Positions 1-7,812 of a stretch of 9,517 nucleotides of DNA are shown piece after piece. The notes beneath the pieces are model-generated. The model made no database searches, was not told the origin of the DNA, and saw nothing but the letters and a program-made list of their open reading frames with translations. The position numbers and the translations under genes are program-made. The DNA is from Bacteroidia bacterium (GTDB lineage: Bacteria > Bacteroidota > Bacteroidia > Flavobacteriales > NORP286): positions 1 through 9,517 of the forward strand of contig JAESTI010000145.1 of NCBI GenBank assembly GCA_016763665.1, in the 5' to 3' direction. The first letter of the stretch is position 1; each line of letters starts with the position of its first letter.

Positions 1-3000
1 ATTTCAAAGTTCAACGGTACGTCATTTGAAAACCTGACTTCCGAAAATGGCTTGGGTAGTAACCTCGTAATGGCTTTGGATATTGATAATGAAGGGAATT
101 TGTGGGTTGGTACATGGGGAGCCGGACTGTCTAAGTTAACCTATACAAAAGGCGATGCAGAAGATAATCGAAATATTAGTTTTGAGAATTATTTAATAAA
201 AGATGGATTGGTCGATGAGGATGTCAACGTCATATTGACTGATAAGAATAACAGGATTTGGGTTGGTACCAACAATGGATTATCGATTTATGACCCGTCT
301 GCTGAACTGACAGGTGGAGCAAAATTTTACAATTATACAACTGAAGATGGTTTACCAGGGAAGGTAATTCGTACCTTGTTTGAAGATGATATGGGTAATA
401 TCTGGATTGGAACCTCAAAAGGATTGTCCATTTCTAATTTTGACTCTGATACTAAAAAACTCAGTTTTAGTTACGAATTCACCGAACAAAATGGGTTGGT
501 TCATAATAAGGTCTTTTCAATTTTACAGGATCGTAAAGCGGATGTTTGGATAGGTACTTATTCGGGAATATCTAAAGTTACTGTAAACCAAGACAATACT
601 TTTAAAATAATCAATTTTACTACTGAGAATGGATTAAGTAATAATTTCGTTAGAAAAATATTTGAAGATAGAGAAGGAAATATATGGATAGGAACAGATG
701 GAAGCGGACTTTGTAGGTTTTCCGGTAATCGTTTTATAAGCTATACCAAAAGAAATGGGCTTGCCGGTGTGGTAGTGATGTCCATCTACAATGATTCAAA
801 GGGAAATATGTGGTTTGGCTACTATGGGAATGGAGTATCTAAATACACATTCCATGAAGATCGATCCAATAGTATAGAACATTATTCGAAAAAGGATGGA
901 TTAGTTGGCGATTATGTTTGGTCAATAACAGAAGATGAGGATGGTAAAATATGGATAGGAACCAATTCCGGAATAACCGTTATAAACTCAAATAATGGAA
1001 GTTCTTATTCCCAAAACGGAATAGTTAAGAAGTACGCTGAAATTCAGAATTATACTACCAATGATGGACTGGTCAGTAATCTTGTTCGAACAATAATTCA
1101 GGACAGTAACGGTGACATGTGGGTAGGAACCCGTGGTGGGGTATCCCATTTTAATGGGTCTCATTTTATCAATTACACTACAGAAAATGGCCTGTTAAAT
1201 GATGTTGTTTGGTCCATGATAGAAGATAAAGACGGGAAATTTTGGTTTGCGAGCTTTAAAGGAATTACACAATATGATCCCGAAAAAAACCAGTTTAATT
1301 ACTACACCGAAGATAATGGCTTGGTGAGAAATTGTGTTTGGAATATAAACGAGGATGAGGATGGTAACATTTGGTTTGGAACAGAAGCAGGTATTTCAAA
1401 AATAAGTTACAATAATAAACAAAATCCAAAATTTGAAAATTTCACAATTCAGGATGGATTGCATTCCAACAGTGTTAACTTGCTGGCAATAGATAAACAA
1501 AAACAACTTTGGGCTGGAACTGCAGATGGAATAGACAAAGTAATTTTTGCCAATGAGGGTAAAGTTGAGGTGGTGAAACATTATGGGAAGTTGGAAGGGT
1601 TTGCCCATATAGAAACCAATCAAAATGCGGTATGTATAGATAATAACGGTGCAATATGGTTTGGCACAATCAATGGGGTTATTAAATACAACCCGGAGGA
1701 AGACATAATTAATGAAGTAGCTCCGATCACAAGAATTAGCGACATCAGAATTTTTTATCGTGATGAAGAGCTACCTGAAGATATGATCTTTCCATACAAT
1801 AAAAATCACTTAACATTTAATTATATAGGTGTCAGCTTGTCTATTCCCGAAAATGTAAGATATCAGTATAAACTACAGGGATTCGAAAATAATTGGTCAC
1901 CCATTACTAAGGAAACCTATGCTACATACTCTAACATTCCTTCAGGTGATTATACATTTATTGTGAGGGCATGTAATAACGATGGAGTTTGGAATTCTAA
2001 AACGGCATCTTACAGTTTCACTATAGTAACTCCTTTTTGGAAAACCTGGTGGTTCTATAACATTTGCGGGTTAATAGTTGTGCTTTCTGTTGGGGGTTTT
2101 ATTAAGTACAGAATACATATGGTGGAAAGTCAGAAAAAGATACTTGAGGAGAAGGTTGCAGATCACATAAAAGAATTAAAAGTTTCTGAAGAAAAATATC
2201 GAACACTAATTCAAAATATGAATGAGGGGCTTTTAGTAGTTGATAATTTTGATGTTATTCAATTTGTGAATGAACGGTTTTGTGAAATGGCCGAGTATAC
2301 AGAATCAGAGTTACTTGGAGAAGTTACCAGTGATCTATTACTATCAACCGAAAGCAAGAAAATAATAGACCGAAGATTGGCTGATAATCGTAAAAGTAAA
2401 ACAGAGCAATACGAGATTCAGATCAGCAAAAAAACGGGAGAAAAATTATGGTTATTAATAAGTGCCTCACCAATAAAGGATTCTGGAGGAAATATCATTG
2501 GCTCTTTAGGTATACACACGGATATTACTACAAGAAAAACAGCTGAAGAAGTAGTTAAAGGAAAGAATTCAGAATTACAACAGAAAAATAAAGAGATAGA
2601 AAAAGAAAAGGAAAAAGTAGTAATGGCAAATGTGGCTCTGAAAGAGGCTTATGATAAGTTGATGACCCTTGAAGAGTTTAAAGAGTCAATGACTGGAATG
2701 ATTGTTCATGACTTAAAAAATCCATTGAATAATGTTATTGGGCTGTCTAGAAAAACACCAAATAAGGATGAAGCAGACATCATCAATCAGGCGGGGTTAC
2801 AGATGCTTAATATGGTTTTGAATATTCTTGATGTTCAAAAATTTGAGGATGCCAAGGTAAACTTGGATATAAAATCCTCATCAGTTTCATCAGTACTTCA
2901 AGATGCTTTGCGGCAAGTTAAAGTCCTGGTTAAACAAAAAGGCTTGAAAATTATTGATCAAATTGATACTAAGTATCAGTGTAACTTTGATTATGATATA

Positions 3001-3603
3001 ATAACCCGGGTATTGGTTAACTATTTAACCAATAGTATCAAATATTCACCCTCGTTTGGTGAAATAATAATCAAGGCTGTTCCTGTGTCAATTAATAAAA
3101 AAGCGTTTTTGGAGATATCAGTTACTGATCATGGCGTGGGTATTCCCGATGATAAAATTGATCAAGTCTTTGATAAATTTTCTGTGCTAGGATCCAAAAC
3201 TCCAGATCAAATTCATTCTACAGGACTAGGTCTTTATTTCTGTAAGATGATGGTAGAAAATCATGGAGGAAACATTTGGGTTGAATCAAAAACAGGTGAA
3301 GGGACTGTATTCTATTTTACCTTACCCAAGGAAGCCGATATAAAAACTGACAATATTGAGCAGGATCTTATTAAGCTAAATGGAGATTCGGGTGTGATGC
3401 TCAGCAGTGATGAGAGAAAAATATTAGAGCCATTTATACAATCATTTCAGAAAGTTCAGGTATATGAAACAAGTAAGACTTTGGATGTTTTAAAAGAAAT
3501 TGATAAATTCGATAATGAATCGATAAAAAAATGGAAACAACAAATGGAACTGGCTATTTTTAATTGTGATGAAGAGAAATATGTACAGTTGTTATCGATC
3601 TAA
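1..3603 (+). CDS. Two-component propeller sensor histidine kinase, 5'-truncated by the window edge
   Basis: Large membrane sensor kinase whose frame is open from base 1. The first codons already read as propeller sequence (ISKFNGTSFENL), so the true start and signal peptide lie upstream; the TTG at 52 is not a credible start. Numbering from base 1 (1200 residues): 12 beta-propeller blades with W-x-G-T-like cores at W35, 87, 135, 183, 229, 271, 318, 374, 415, 458, 504 and 553; a Y_Y_Y immunoglobulin-like domain about 600-678; one membrane helix about 683-701; a coiled coil; a PAS/PAC domain about 729-850; a HisKA domain with phospho-acceptor H903 in IVHDLKNPL; and a HATPase with N-box N1011, G1 box D1043-x-G-x-G and G2 box G1075-L-G. 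Family knowledge: such proteins usually carry 14 blades in the periplasm, so about two blades are probably missing. The Bacteroides-type receiver and AraC domains are absent. Instead there is a 90-residue tail (1111-1200) with no recognised domain. Ligand unknown. Confidence 0.96.
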   Translation: MSKFNGTSFENLTSENGLGSNLVMALDIDNEGNLWVGTWGAGLSKLTYTKGDAEDNRNISFENYLIKDGLVDEDVNVILTDKNNRIWVGTNNGLSIYDPSAELTGGAKFYNYTTEDGLPGKVIRTLFEDDMGNIWIGTSKGLSISNFDSDTKKLSFSYEFTEQNGLVHNKVFSILQDRKADVWIGTYSGISKVTVNQDNTFKIINFTTENGLSNNFVRKIFEDREGNIWIGTDGSGLCRFSGNRFISYTKRNGLAGVVVMSIYNDSKGNMWFGYYGNGVSKYTFHEDRSNSIEHYSKKDGLVGDYVWSITEDEDGKIWIGTNSGITVINSNNGSSYSQNGIVKKYAEIQNYTTNDGLVSNLVRTIIQDSNGDMWVGTRGGVSHFNGSHFINYTTENGLLNDVVWSMIEDKDGKFWFASFKGITQYDPEKNQFNYYTEDNGLVRNCVWNINEDEDGNIWFGTEAGISKISYNNKQNPKFENFTIQDGLHSNSVNLLAIDKQKQLWAGTADGIDKVIFANEGKVEVVKHYGKLEGFAHIETNQNAVCIDNNGAIWFGTINGVIKYNPEEDIINEVAPITRISDIRIFYRDEELPEDMIFPYNKNHLTFNYIGVSLSIPENVRYQYKLQGFENNWSPITKETYATYSNIPSGDYTFIVRACNNDGVWNSKTASYSFTIVTPFWKTWWFYNICGLIVVLSVGGFIKYRIHMVESQKKILEEKVADHIKELKVSEEKYRTLIQNMNEGLLVVDNFDVIQFVNERFCEMAEYTESELLGEVTSDLLLSTESKKIIDRRLADNRKSKTEQYEIQISKKTGEKLWLLISASPIKDSGGNIIGSLGIHTDITTRKTAEEVVKGKNSELQQKNKEIEKEKEKVVMANVALKEAYDKLMTLEEFKESMTGMIVHDLKNPLNNVIGLSRKTPNKDEADIINQAGLQMLNMVLNILDVQKFEDAKVNLDIKSSSVSSVLQDALRQVKVLVKQKGLKIIDQIDTKYQCNFDYDIITRVLVNYLTNSIKYSPSFGEIIIKAVPVSINKKAFLEISVTDHGVGIPDDKIDQVFDKFSVLGSKTPDQIHSTGLGLYFCKMMVENHGGNIWVESKTGEGTVFYFTLPKEADIKTDNIEQDLIKLNGDSGVMLSSDERKILEPFIQSFQKVQVYETSKTLDVLKEIDKFDNESIKKWKQQMELAIFNCDEEKYVQLLSI

Positions 3604-3760
3604 TTAGTGTCTGTCTTTTAATGTATAGTTTTATAATAAAAATCAAAAAATGAAATGCCTAAATTCCCTTCTTGAAAGTAATCCCCCTTTCTATAAGGGG
3701 GACTAAGGGGGATGTTATAAGGGTGTTATTTCTTAAAACATCTGATTTTTTAATTTTAAG
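3601..3760. repeat. Dispersed intergenic repeat, copy A (MITE-like)
   Basis: A non-coding element filling most of the gap between the two kinase genes. It has imperfect terminal inverted arms at 3639-3651 and 3745-3757 (12 of 13 bases complementary). The centre has a perfect 7-bp hairpin, CCCCCTT/AAGGGGG at 3683-3701, followed by a second G run at 3706-3711. Its left 48 bases align with copy C at 8815-8861 (about 39 identities, one indel), starting with the shared TAATTAG that contains the upstream stop codon. It shares 18 bases (3626-3643) and 25 bases (3670-3694) exactly with copy D. No open frame is present. It could act as a terminator or mRNA-end structure for the upstream kinase gene, but there is no clean T-tract after the hairpin. 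Confidence 0.8.
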
Positions 3761-3796
3761 ACTTTATAAATGACTCTAAATTAAAAAGGATTTAGT

Positions 3797-4960
3797 ATGG
3801 CGTATACAATTTTAGTAGCAGATGATGAAAGAAGTAATCTTCAGTTAATTCTGAATTATCTGGAGGAAGCGGATCAGGATTATTCGGTAATTTCTGCTCC
3901 AAATGGAATGGTGGCTTGTAAGTTAGCAACTGAAAAAAAACCTGACATTATTCTAATGGACTGGATTATGCCCGGAATGTCAGGAATTGAAGCTGTGGAA
4001 TATTTGAAAAAGCAGGAAGAAACTAAAGATATTCCTATAATAATGGTTACGGCCCAAACTTCATCTGAGGAATTGAAAAAAGGACTGGAAACAGGCGCAT
4101 TGGATTACATAAAAAAGCCAGTTGACAAAGTAGAGTTGTTGGCAAGAGTGAGGTCCGCCATTGAACTTTATGAATCTTATAAGAAAATTAAGGATCAGCA
4201 AAATGAAATTGCTAAAGCGAAAGAGCAAATTGAAAAGTATGCAGCTGAGTTAGAAGATCGAAATCAGGAATTAAGGGAATTTACAAGCATCGCATCTCAC
4301 GACTTAAAAGAACCTTTGAGAAAGGTTATGACTTACAGTTCCAGGTTGAAAGATATTTTAGGTGACATTGAAGATGAAAAAGTTACTGATTATCTTCAAA
4401 AACTAATGGAAACAGGAACAAGGATGCAGAACTTGATTGAAGATCTATTAAAATATTCTACAGTTTCCATAAAAAAAGAAGCTTTTGAAGATACTGATCT
4501 TGAAAAAGTGTTAAAGGATGTAGTTTCTGATTTGGAAGTTAGGATAAAGGAATCCGGTGCACAAGTTGAATTGGACGAGAATTTGCCAAAGATTAAGGCA
4601 GATCAAACGCAAATGCGGCAGCTATTTCAAAATCTATTATCAAATGCCTTGAAATTTCAAGATAAAGATAATGTTCCCAAAGTAAGCGTTAAAAGCCAAA
4701 TTATTAACAAGGAGTTTATTGAGATCAAAGTTGATGACAATGGTGTTGGGTTCGATGAAAAATACCTTGACCGTATTTTTAAACCATTCCAAAGACTTCA
4801 CTCACCTAAAGATTTTGAAGGAACAGGAATAGGGACAGCAATATGTTACAAAATAGTAAACCGACACGGAGGTGAAATTACTGCTACCAGTACTCCCGGT
4901 GAAGGCTCTTCATTTATAATAAGAATGCCCGTACAAGATAACGGGGAAACCCAAGAATAA
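3797..4960 (+). CDS. Response regulator-histidine kinase (REC-HisKA-HATPase)
   Basis: Cytoplasmic 387-residue signalling protein with no membrane segment. Residues 1-122 form a CheY-like receiver with acidic pocket D9/D10, phospho-acceptor D55 (LMDWIMPG), T85, and K107 before P108. A coiled-coil linker follows (about 125-160), then a HisKA domain with H168 in ASHDLKEPLRKV, the phytochrome-kinase type of H-box. The HATPase has N-box N283 (NLLSNALKF), G1 box D314-NGVG, and G2 box GTGIGT at 342-347. All catalytic motifs look intact. The ATG is supported by an AAAAAGGA ribosome site 6 bases upstream. It lies 193 bp after the propeller kinase on the same strand, separated by repeat copy A, so it may be co-transcribed or have its own promoter. 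Inference: the receiver may take phosphate from the upstream kinase and control this kinase core. There is no DNA-binding output domain, so the final target is unknown. Confidence 0.95.
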   Translation: MAYTILVADDERSNLQLILNYLEEADQDYSVISAPNGMVACKLATEKKPDIILMDWIMPGMSGIEAVEYLKKQEETKDIPIIMVTAQTSSEELKKGLETGALDYIKKPVDKVELLARVRSAIELYESYKKIKDQQNEIAKAKEQIEKYAAELEDRNQELREFTSIASHDLKEPLRKVMTYSSRLKDILGDIEDEKVTDYLQKLMETGTRMQNLIEDLLKYSTVSIKKEAFEDTDLEKVLKDVVSDLEVRIKESGAQVELDENLPKIKADQTQMRQLFQNLLSNALKFQDKDNVPKVSVKSQIINKEFIEIKVDDNGVGFDEKYLDRIFKPFQRLHSPKDFEGTGIGTAICYKIVNRHGGEITATSTPGEGSSFIIRMPVQDNGETQE

Positions 4961-4970
4961 ATAACCGTAG

Positions 4971-5165
4971 TTACTTTTTCTTAGCTGCTTTTTTCTTAGC
5001 GGCAGGTTTTTTAGCTGCTGCTTTTTTCTTAGCTACAGGTTTTTTGGCTGCTGCTTTTTTCTTAGCTACAGGTTTTTTGGCTGCTGCTCTCTTTTTAGCT
5101 ACAGGTTTTTTGGCTGTCGCTTTCTTTTTAGCTGCAGGTTTTTTGGTGACTTTTTTTGTTGCCAT
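4971..5165 (-). CDS. Histone H1-like lysine/alanine-rich DNA-binding protein
   Basis: A 64-residue, extremely basic protein: 29 Lys, 1 Arg and 21 Ala, with five Pro and no acidic or aromatic residue. After an N-terminal MATKKVTKKPAAKKK it consists of an 11-residue unit, (A/T)AKKP(V/A)AKK(K/R)A in essence, repeated about four times and ending AAKKK. This composition matches bacterial histone H1-like tails (the Hc1/Hc2 and AlgP kind), which bind DNA without sequence preference and compact the nucleoid; that role is inferred from family resemblance. Its stop is only 10 bp from the stop of the convergent receiver-kinase gene. No Shine-Dalgarno site is visible, which is common in Bacteroidota. A promoter candidate lies 48-76 bp upstream. 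The low-complexity repeat makes the length likely to vary between strains. Confidence 0.85.
   Translation of the reverse strand: MATKKVTKKPAAKKKATAKKPVAKKRAAAKKPVAKKKAAAKKPVAKKKAAAKKPAAKKKAAKKK
4984..5131 (-). repeat. 33-bp in-frame tandem repeat inside the histone-like gene
   Basis: The coding DNA of the histone-like protein repeats with a 33-bp (11-codon) period, about four and a half units. Each unit on the plus strand reads as ttagctacaggtttttt plus a ggctgctgctttttt-like half. The two central units are almost identical at the DNA level, not only in protein, which suggests recent duplication by slippage or recombination. The boundaries given are approximate. Confidence 0.75.
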
Positions 5166-5212
5166 AATTTACTTATTTAGTTTTTATTATAATTTGTAAA
5201 TACTCAGCTGGG

Positions 5213-5241
5213 TAAATATAAAAATTTTGTAACTAATCAAA
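5213..5241 (-). promoter_or_regulatory. Candidate Bacteroidetes-type promoter of the histone-like gene
   Basis: On the minus strand, TTTG (5238-5241) is followed after 17 bases by TATATTTA (5213-5220), seven of eight matches to the Bacteroidota -7 box TAnnTTTG. The spacing is at the short end of the 17-23 range known for flavobacterial promoters. This would place the transcript start about 40 bases before the start codon. A/T-rich DNA gives chance matches, so this is a candidate only. Confidence 0.4.
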
Positions 5242-5269
5242 GCATAGAATTGCATGAAAATCAAAATGG

Positions 5270-5326
5270 AAGATCGGAGCCGCCCGCCCGAAGTTAATAA
5301 AAAACAAAACTTCCGACTTCGATCTT
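5270..5326. terminator. Long GC-containing stem-loop after pdhC, possible terminator
   Basis: The arms 5270-5279 and 5317-5326 form a 10-bp stem (AAGATCGGAG with CTTCGATCTT, one G-U pair). An inner 6-bp stem GAAGTT/AACTTC (5290-5295 with 5308-5313) closes a 12-base A-rich loop. The left strand between the two stems is an unusual GC-rich stretch (ccgcccgccc) in otherwise A/T-rich DNA. It lies 80 bp beyond the stop of E2 in the direction of its transcription, so it may end the pdhA-pdhC transcript. No clear T-tract follows on that strand, so a classical intrinsic terminator is not certain; it could instead be a repeat-type stem-loop. Confidence 0.5.
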
Positions 5327-5405
5327 ACTGATATCAAGCTTTTAAATTCTTCCTTTGGCATTTTATATTTTACATTAAATATAAGAATGTGTAGTTACTA
5401 TAATT

Positions 5406-6686
5406 TTATACAGCGCCTCTGGCTAATAATTTGTAAGGATTTTCCAGATAAACTTTTAGACTTTGCAAAAACGCAGAACCAGTAACACCATCTACAACTC
5501 GATGGTCGCATGACAAAGTTACTTTCATTACGTTTCCTGGAACCACCGCCCCATCTTTTATAACAGCAGTTTTTTTAATTCCGCCTACAGCTAAAATGCA
5601 TGCATCTGGAGAGTTAATTATAGCGGTAAATTCTTCAATACCAAACATTCCCAAATTTGAGATGGTAAAAGTATTTCCTTCCATTTCTTCTGGTTGCAAT
5701 TTTTTGCTCTTTGCTTTTTCTGCAAAGTTCTTTACTTCGATTGATATTTGGCTTAATGTTTTGCCATTAGCAAATTTAATAACCGGGACTAATAGCCCAT
5801 CGTCAATACCCACAGCAACACCAATATGAATATGGTGGTTATATCTTAATCTATCTCCAAGCCAACTTGAATTGACTTTTGGATTGTCTCTTAAAGAAGC
5901 AGTAACTGCTTTTATTATGATGTCATTGAAAGAGATCTTAACAGGAGCAAATTCATTGATACCTTTCCGGGCCTCAATTGCTTGGTCCATGTTTATTTCC
6001 ATGGTTAGATAAAAATGCGGTGCAGAAAACTTACATTCTGTCAATCTTCTGGCAATGGTTTTTCTCATTTGAGAAATTCCCACTTCATCAAAGCTTTCTT
6101 TACCAACAAATTGAATTGCAGTACCGCTTTTTATATATGCTTCAATATCTCGCTTTACTATCCTGCCATCATCTCCTGTTCCTTTTATATAATTTAAACT
6201 AACTTGATTGTCAAGCGCCAATTTTCGTGCAAGTGGAGAGGCTTTAATTCCTTCTAGATCTAAACCGTTCTGCGAAGATGTTACCTCGATAGGTTTAGCA
6301 GGTTCAGTCGGAAATGTTGTTGGTGGGGGTGGAGGCGGAGGAGTGTCACTTACTGAAGATTCTGGTTTTGATTCAGTAACTGCCTCTACTTTTTCTTTAA
6401 CCTTTTCAGTTTTCTTTTCTTCTTTTAAAAGGGCATCTATTTTTTCTCCCTTTTTCCCAATGATTGCAATTATCGCATCTACCGGAGCAGTTTCTCCTTC
6501 TTTAATGCCAATATGTAATAGGCTACCATCGTAAAAAGATTCAAACTCCATAGTGGCCTTGTCGGTCTCAATTTCGGCCAATATTTCTCCGCTTTTGATG
6601 ATATCACCAGTCTTTTTATGCCATTTTACTAAAACACCTTCAGTCATAGTGTCACTTAGCTTTGGCATTTTAACGACTTCCGCCAT
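5406..6686 (-). CDS. pdhC: Pyruvate dehydrogenase complex E2, dihydrolipoamide acetyltransferase
   Basis: Core subunit of the cytoplasmic pyruvate dehydrogenase complex; it moves the acetyl group from E1 via a swinging lipoyl arm to CoA, giving acetyl-CoA. The 426 residues show one N-terminal lipoyl domain (1-77; lipoylated Lys K43 in ETDKATME). A charged and proline-rich linker follows (78-146, with seven consecutive Pro at 116-122). The peripheral-subunit-binding domain is at 148-185 (ASPLARKLA to GRIVKRDIEAYI), and the trimer-forming catalytic domain runs from about 200 to 426. The active-site motif DHRVVDG (H395, D399) is intact. The start MAEVVKMPKLSDTM matches the family and leaves 50 bp to the upstream pdhA stop, so both genes are probably one operon. 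There is no clear ribosome site. Many Bacteroidota E2 proteins are longer with two lipoyl domains; this one has a single domain. The E1-alpha neighbour makes pyruvate more likely than branched-chain or 2-oxoglutarate substrates. Confidence 0.95.
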   Translation of the reverse strand: MAEVVKMPKLSDTMTEGVLVKWHKKTGDIIKSGEILAEIETDKATMEFESFYDGSLLHIGIKEGETAPVDAIIAIIGKKGEKIDALLKEEKKTEKVKEKVEAVTESKPESSVSDTPPPPPPPTTFPTEPAKPIEVTSSQNGLDLEGIKASPLARKLALDNQVSLNYIKGTGDDGRIVKRDIEAYIKSGTAIQFVGKESFDEVGISQMRKTIARRLTECKFSAPHFYLTMEINMDQAIEARKGINEFAPVKISFNDIIIKAVTASLRDNPKVNSSWLGDRLRYNHHIHIGVAVGIDDGLLVPVIKFANGKTLSQISIEVKNFAEKAKSKKLQPEEMEGNTFTISNLGMFGIEEFTAIINSPDACILAVGGIKKTAVIKDGAVVPGNVMKVTLSCDHRVVDGVTGSAFLQSLKVYLENPYKLLARGAV

Positions 6687-6736
6687 ATTGTTCTGTTATT
6701 GTAAAAACGAAGTTAATATTACAATATTTAATTCAA

Positions 6737-7789
6737 TTAATCCAAAATAAATGGATAATCTTCTTGAGTATAAATATCATTGTAAATTTCCTGTGGATCT
6801 GGGTAAGGGGACTCTTCTGCAAACTTTATGGCCGTATCAATAATGCCATCAACCTTTTGGTTGATCTTATGTAATTCCTTAGAAGTTGCTATTTTTTTCG
6901 TTTTGATAGTATTTAATATAATATCAATTGGATCATTTGTCTTTTGTTCTTCCAATTCTTCTTTGGTTCTATATTTTGCTGGATCAGACATAGAGTGCCC
7001 CCTATATCTATAAGTTCTCATTTCCAAAAATGTTGGCCCATTTCCATTTCTGGCAAACTCGACTGCCTTAACAATTGCATTATGAACTTCCTCACTACTC
7101 ATTCCATCAACTGGGGTGGAAGGCATATCATATGCGTCACCTATTTTGTAAATATCTTTAACGTTAGTTGTTCTTTCCACTGAAGTTCCCATTGCGTAAT
7201 AATTATTTTCACAAATGAAAACTACTGGAAGTTTCCAGAGCATCGCCATATTAAATGTTTCATGCATTGCCCCTTGTCTCACCGCGCCATCTCCAAAAAA
7301 TGTAAAACATACATTTTTGGATTCTCGATAATTTTCTGAGAATGCAATTCCGGCACCCAAAGGTATTTGACCGCCAACAATTCCATGCCCGCCATAAAAA
7401 TTGTGCTCTTTAGAAAATAGATGCATAGAACCACCTTTCCCTTTCGAACAACCGGTTTCTTTACCGAACAACTCGGCCATAATTGAATTAGCCGAAATCC
7501 CTTTTACCAGCGCCAAAGCATGATCTCTATATGCAGTGATAAATGAGTCTTCGGGTCTTGTTGCAGTAATGGCACCTGCTGCAACTGCTTCCTGTCCAAT
7601 ATATAGATGACAAAACCCTCGAATTTTTTGTTGAATATATAGTTGGCCGCTTTTTTCCTCAAATTTGCGCATCAACATCATAGACTCATACCAGTACAAA
7701 TAAGTTTTTTTACTGTATTTATTACTATTTAATTTTTTGGGAGAAGTTGTTGTCTTTCCTTTTTTCTTTCTTGCTATCATTGTCACCAT
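6737..7789 (-). CDS. pdhA: Pyruvate dehydrogenase E1 component, alpha subunit
   Basis: Thiamine-diphosphate-dependent E1-alpha; with an E1-beta partner it decarboxylates pyruvate and acetylates the lipoyl arm of E2. The 350 residues contain the family landmarks in order: GFCHLYIGQEA (58-68), AYRDHAL (86-92), GKGGSMH (117-123), the thiamine-diphosphate/Mg site GDGAVRQGAMHE to CENN (166-168 and 195-196), and the loop YRYRGHSMSDPAKYR (260-274). The core begins near residue 26, so the first 25 residues are a lysine-rich extension (ARKKKGKTT..SPKK). No later Met exists before the core; Met4 at 7780 is an alternative start. There is no obvious Shine-Dalgarno site. It is the first gene of the likely pdhA-pdhC operon. 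No E1-beta or E3 gene is in the window, as is common in Bacteroidota where pdhB lies elsewhere. Confidence 0.95.
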   Translation of the reverse strand: MVTMIARKKKGKTTTSPKKLNSNKYSKKTYLYWYESMMLMRKFEEKSGQLYIQQKIRGFCHLYIGQEAVAAGAITATRPEDSFITAYRDHALALVKGISANSIMAELFGKETGCSKGKGGSMHLFSKEHNFYGGHGIVGGQIPLGAGIAFSENYRESKNVCFTFFGDGAVRQGAMHETFNMAMLWKLPVVFICENNYYAMGTSVERTTNVKDIYKIGDAYDMPSTPVDGMSSEEVHNAIVKAVEFARNGNGPTFLEMRTYRYRGHSMSDPAKYRTKEELEEQKTNDPIDIILNTIKTKKIATSKELHKINQKVDGIIDTAIKFAEESPYPDPQEIYNDIYTQEDYPFILD

Positions 7790-7812
7790 TATTGTACAGT
7801 TTATTCTATTAA

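Noticed and set aside
52..54. TTG as start codon of the propeller kinase
   Set aside because: The frame is open from base 1 and the 17 codons before it already match propeller-blade sequence, so the gene begins upstream of the window.
1396..1669. Overlapping minus-strand frames inside the propeller kinase
   Set aside because: They are antisense to a strongly conserved propeller region and show no domain or sensible composition.
3682..3714. CRISPR-like repeat because of recurring C-run/G-run units
   Set aside because: Copies are kilobases apart with no regular spacers and no cas genes; they behave as dispersed elements.
5271..5280. Sequencing-adapter contamination (AGATCGGAGC resembles a common adapter start)
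   Set aside because: Only ten bases are similar, the following bases differ, and they pair with a matching arm downstream, so this is native sequence.
5978..6202. Two plus-strand frames opposite E2
   Set aside because: They are cysteine- and phenylalanine-rich antisense translations of the conserved catalytic domain; no start signal.
6208..6534. Plus-strand frame with a run of seven glycines
   Set aside because: It is the antisense of the proline-rich linker and lipoyl-domain end of E2; the glycines mirror the proline codons.
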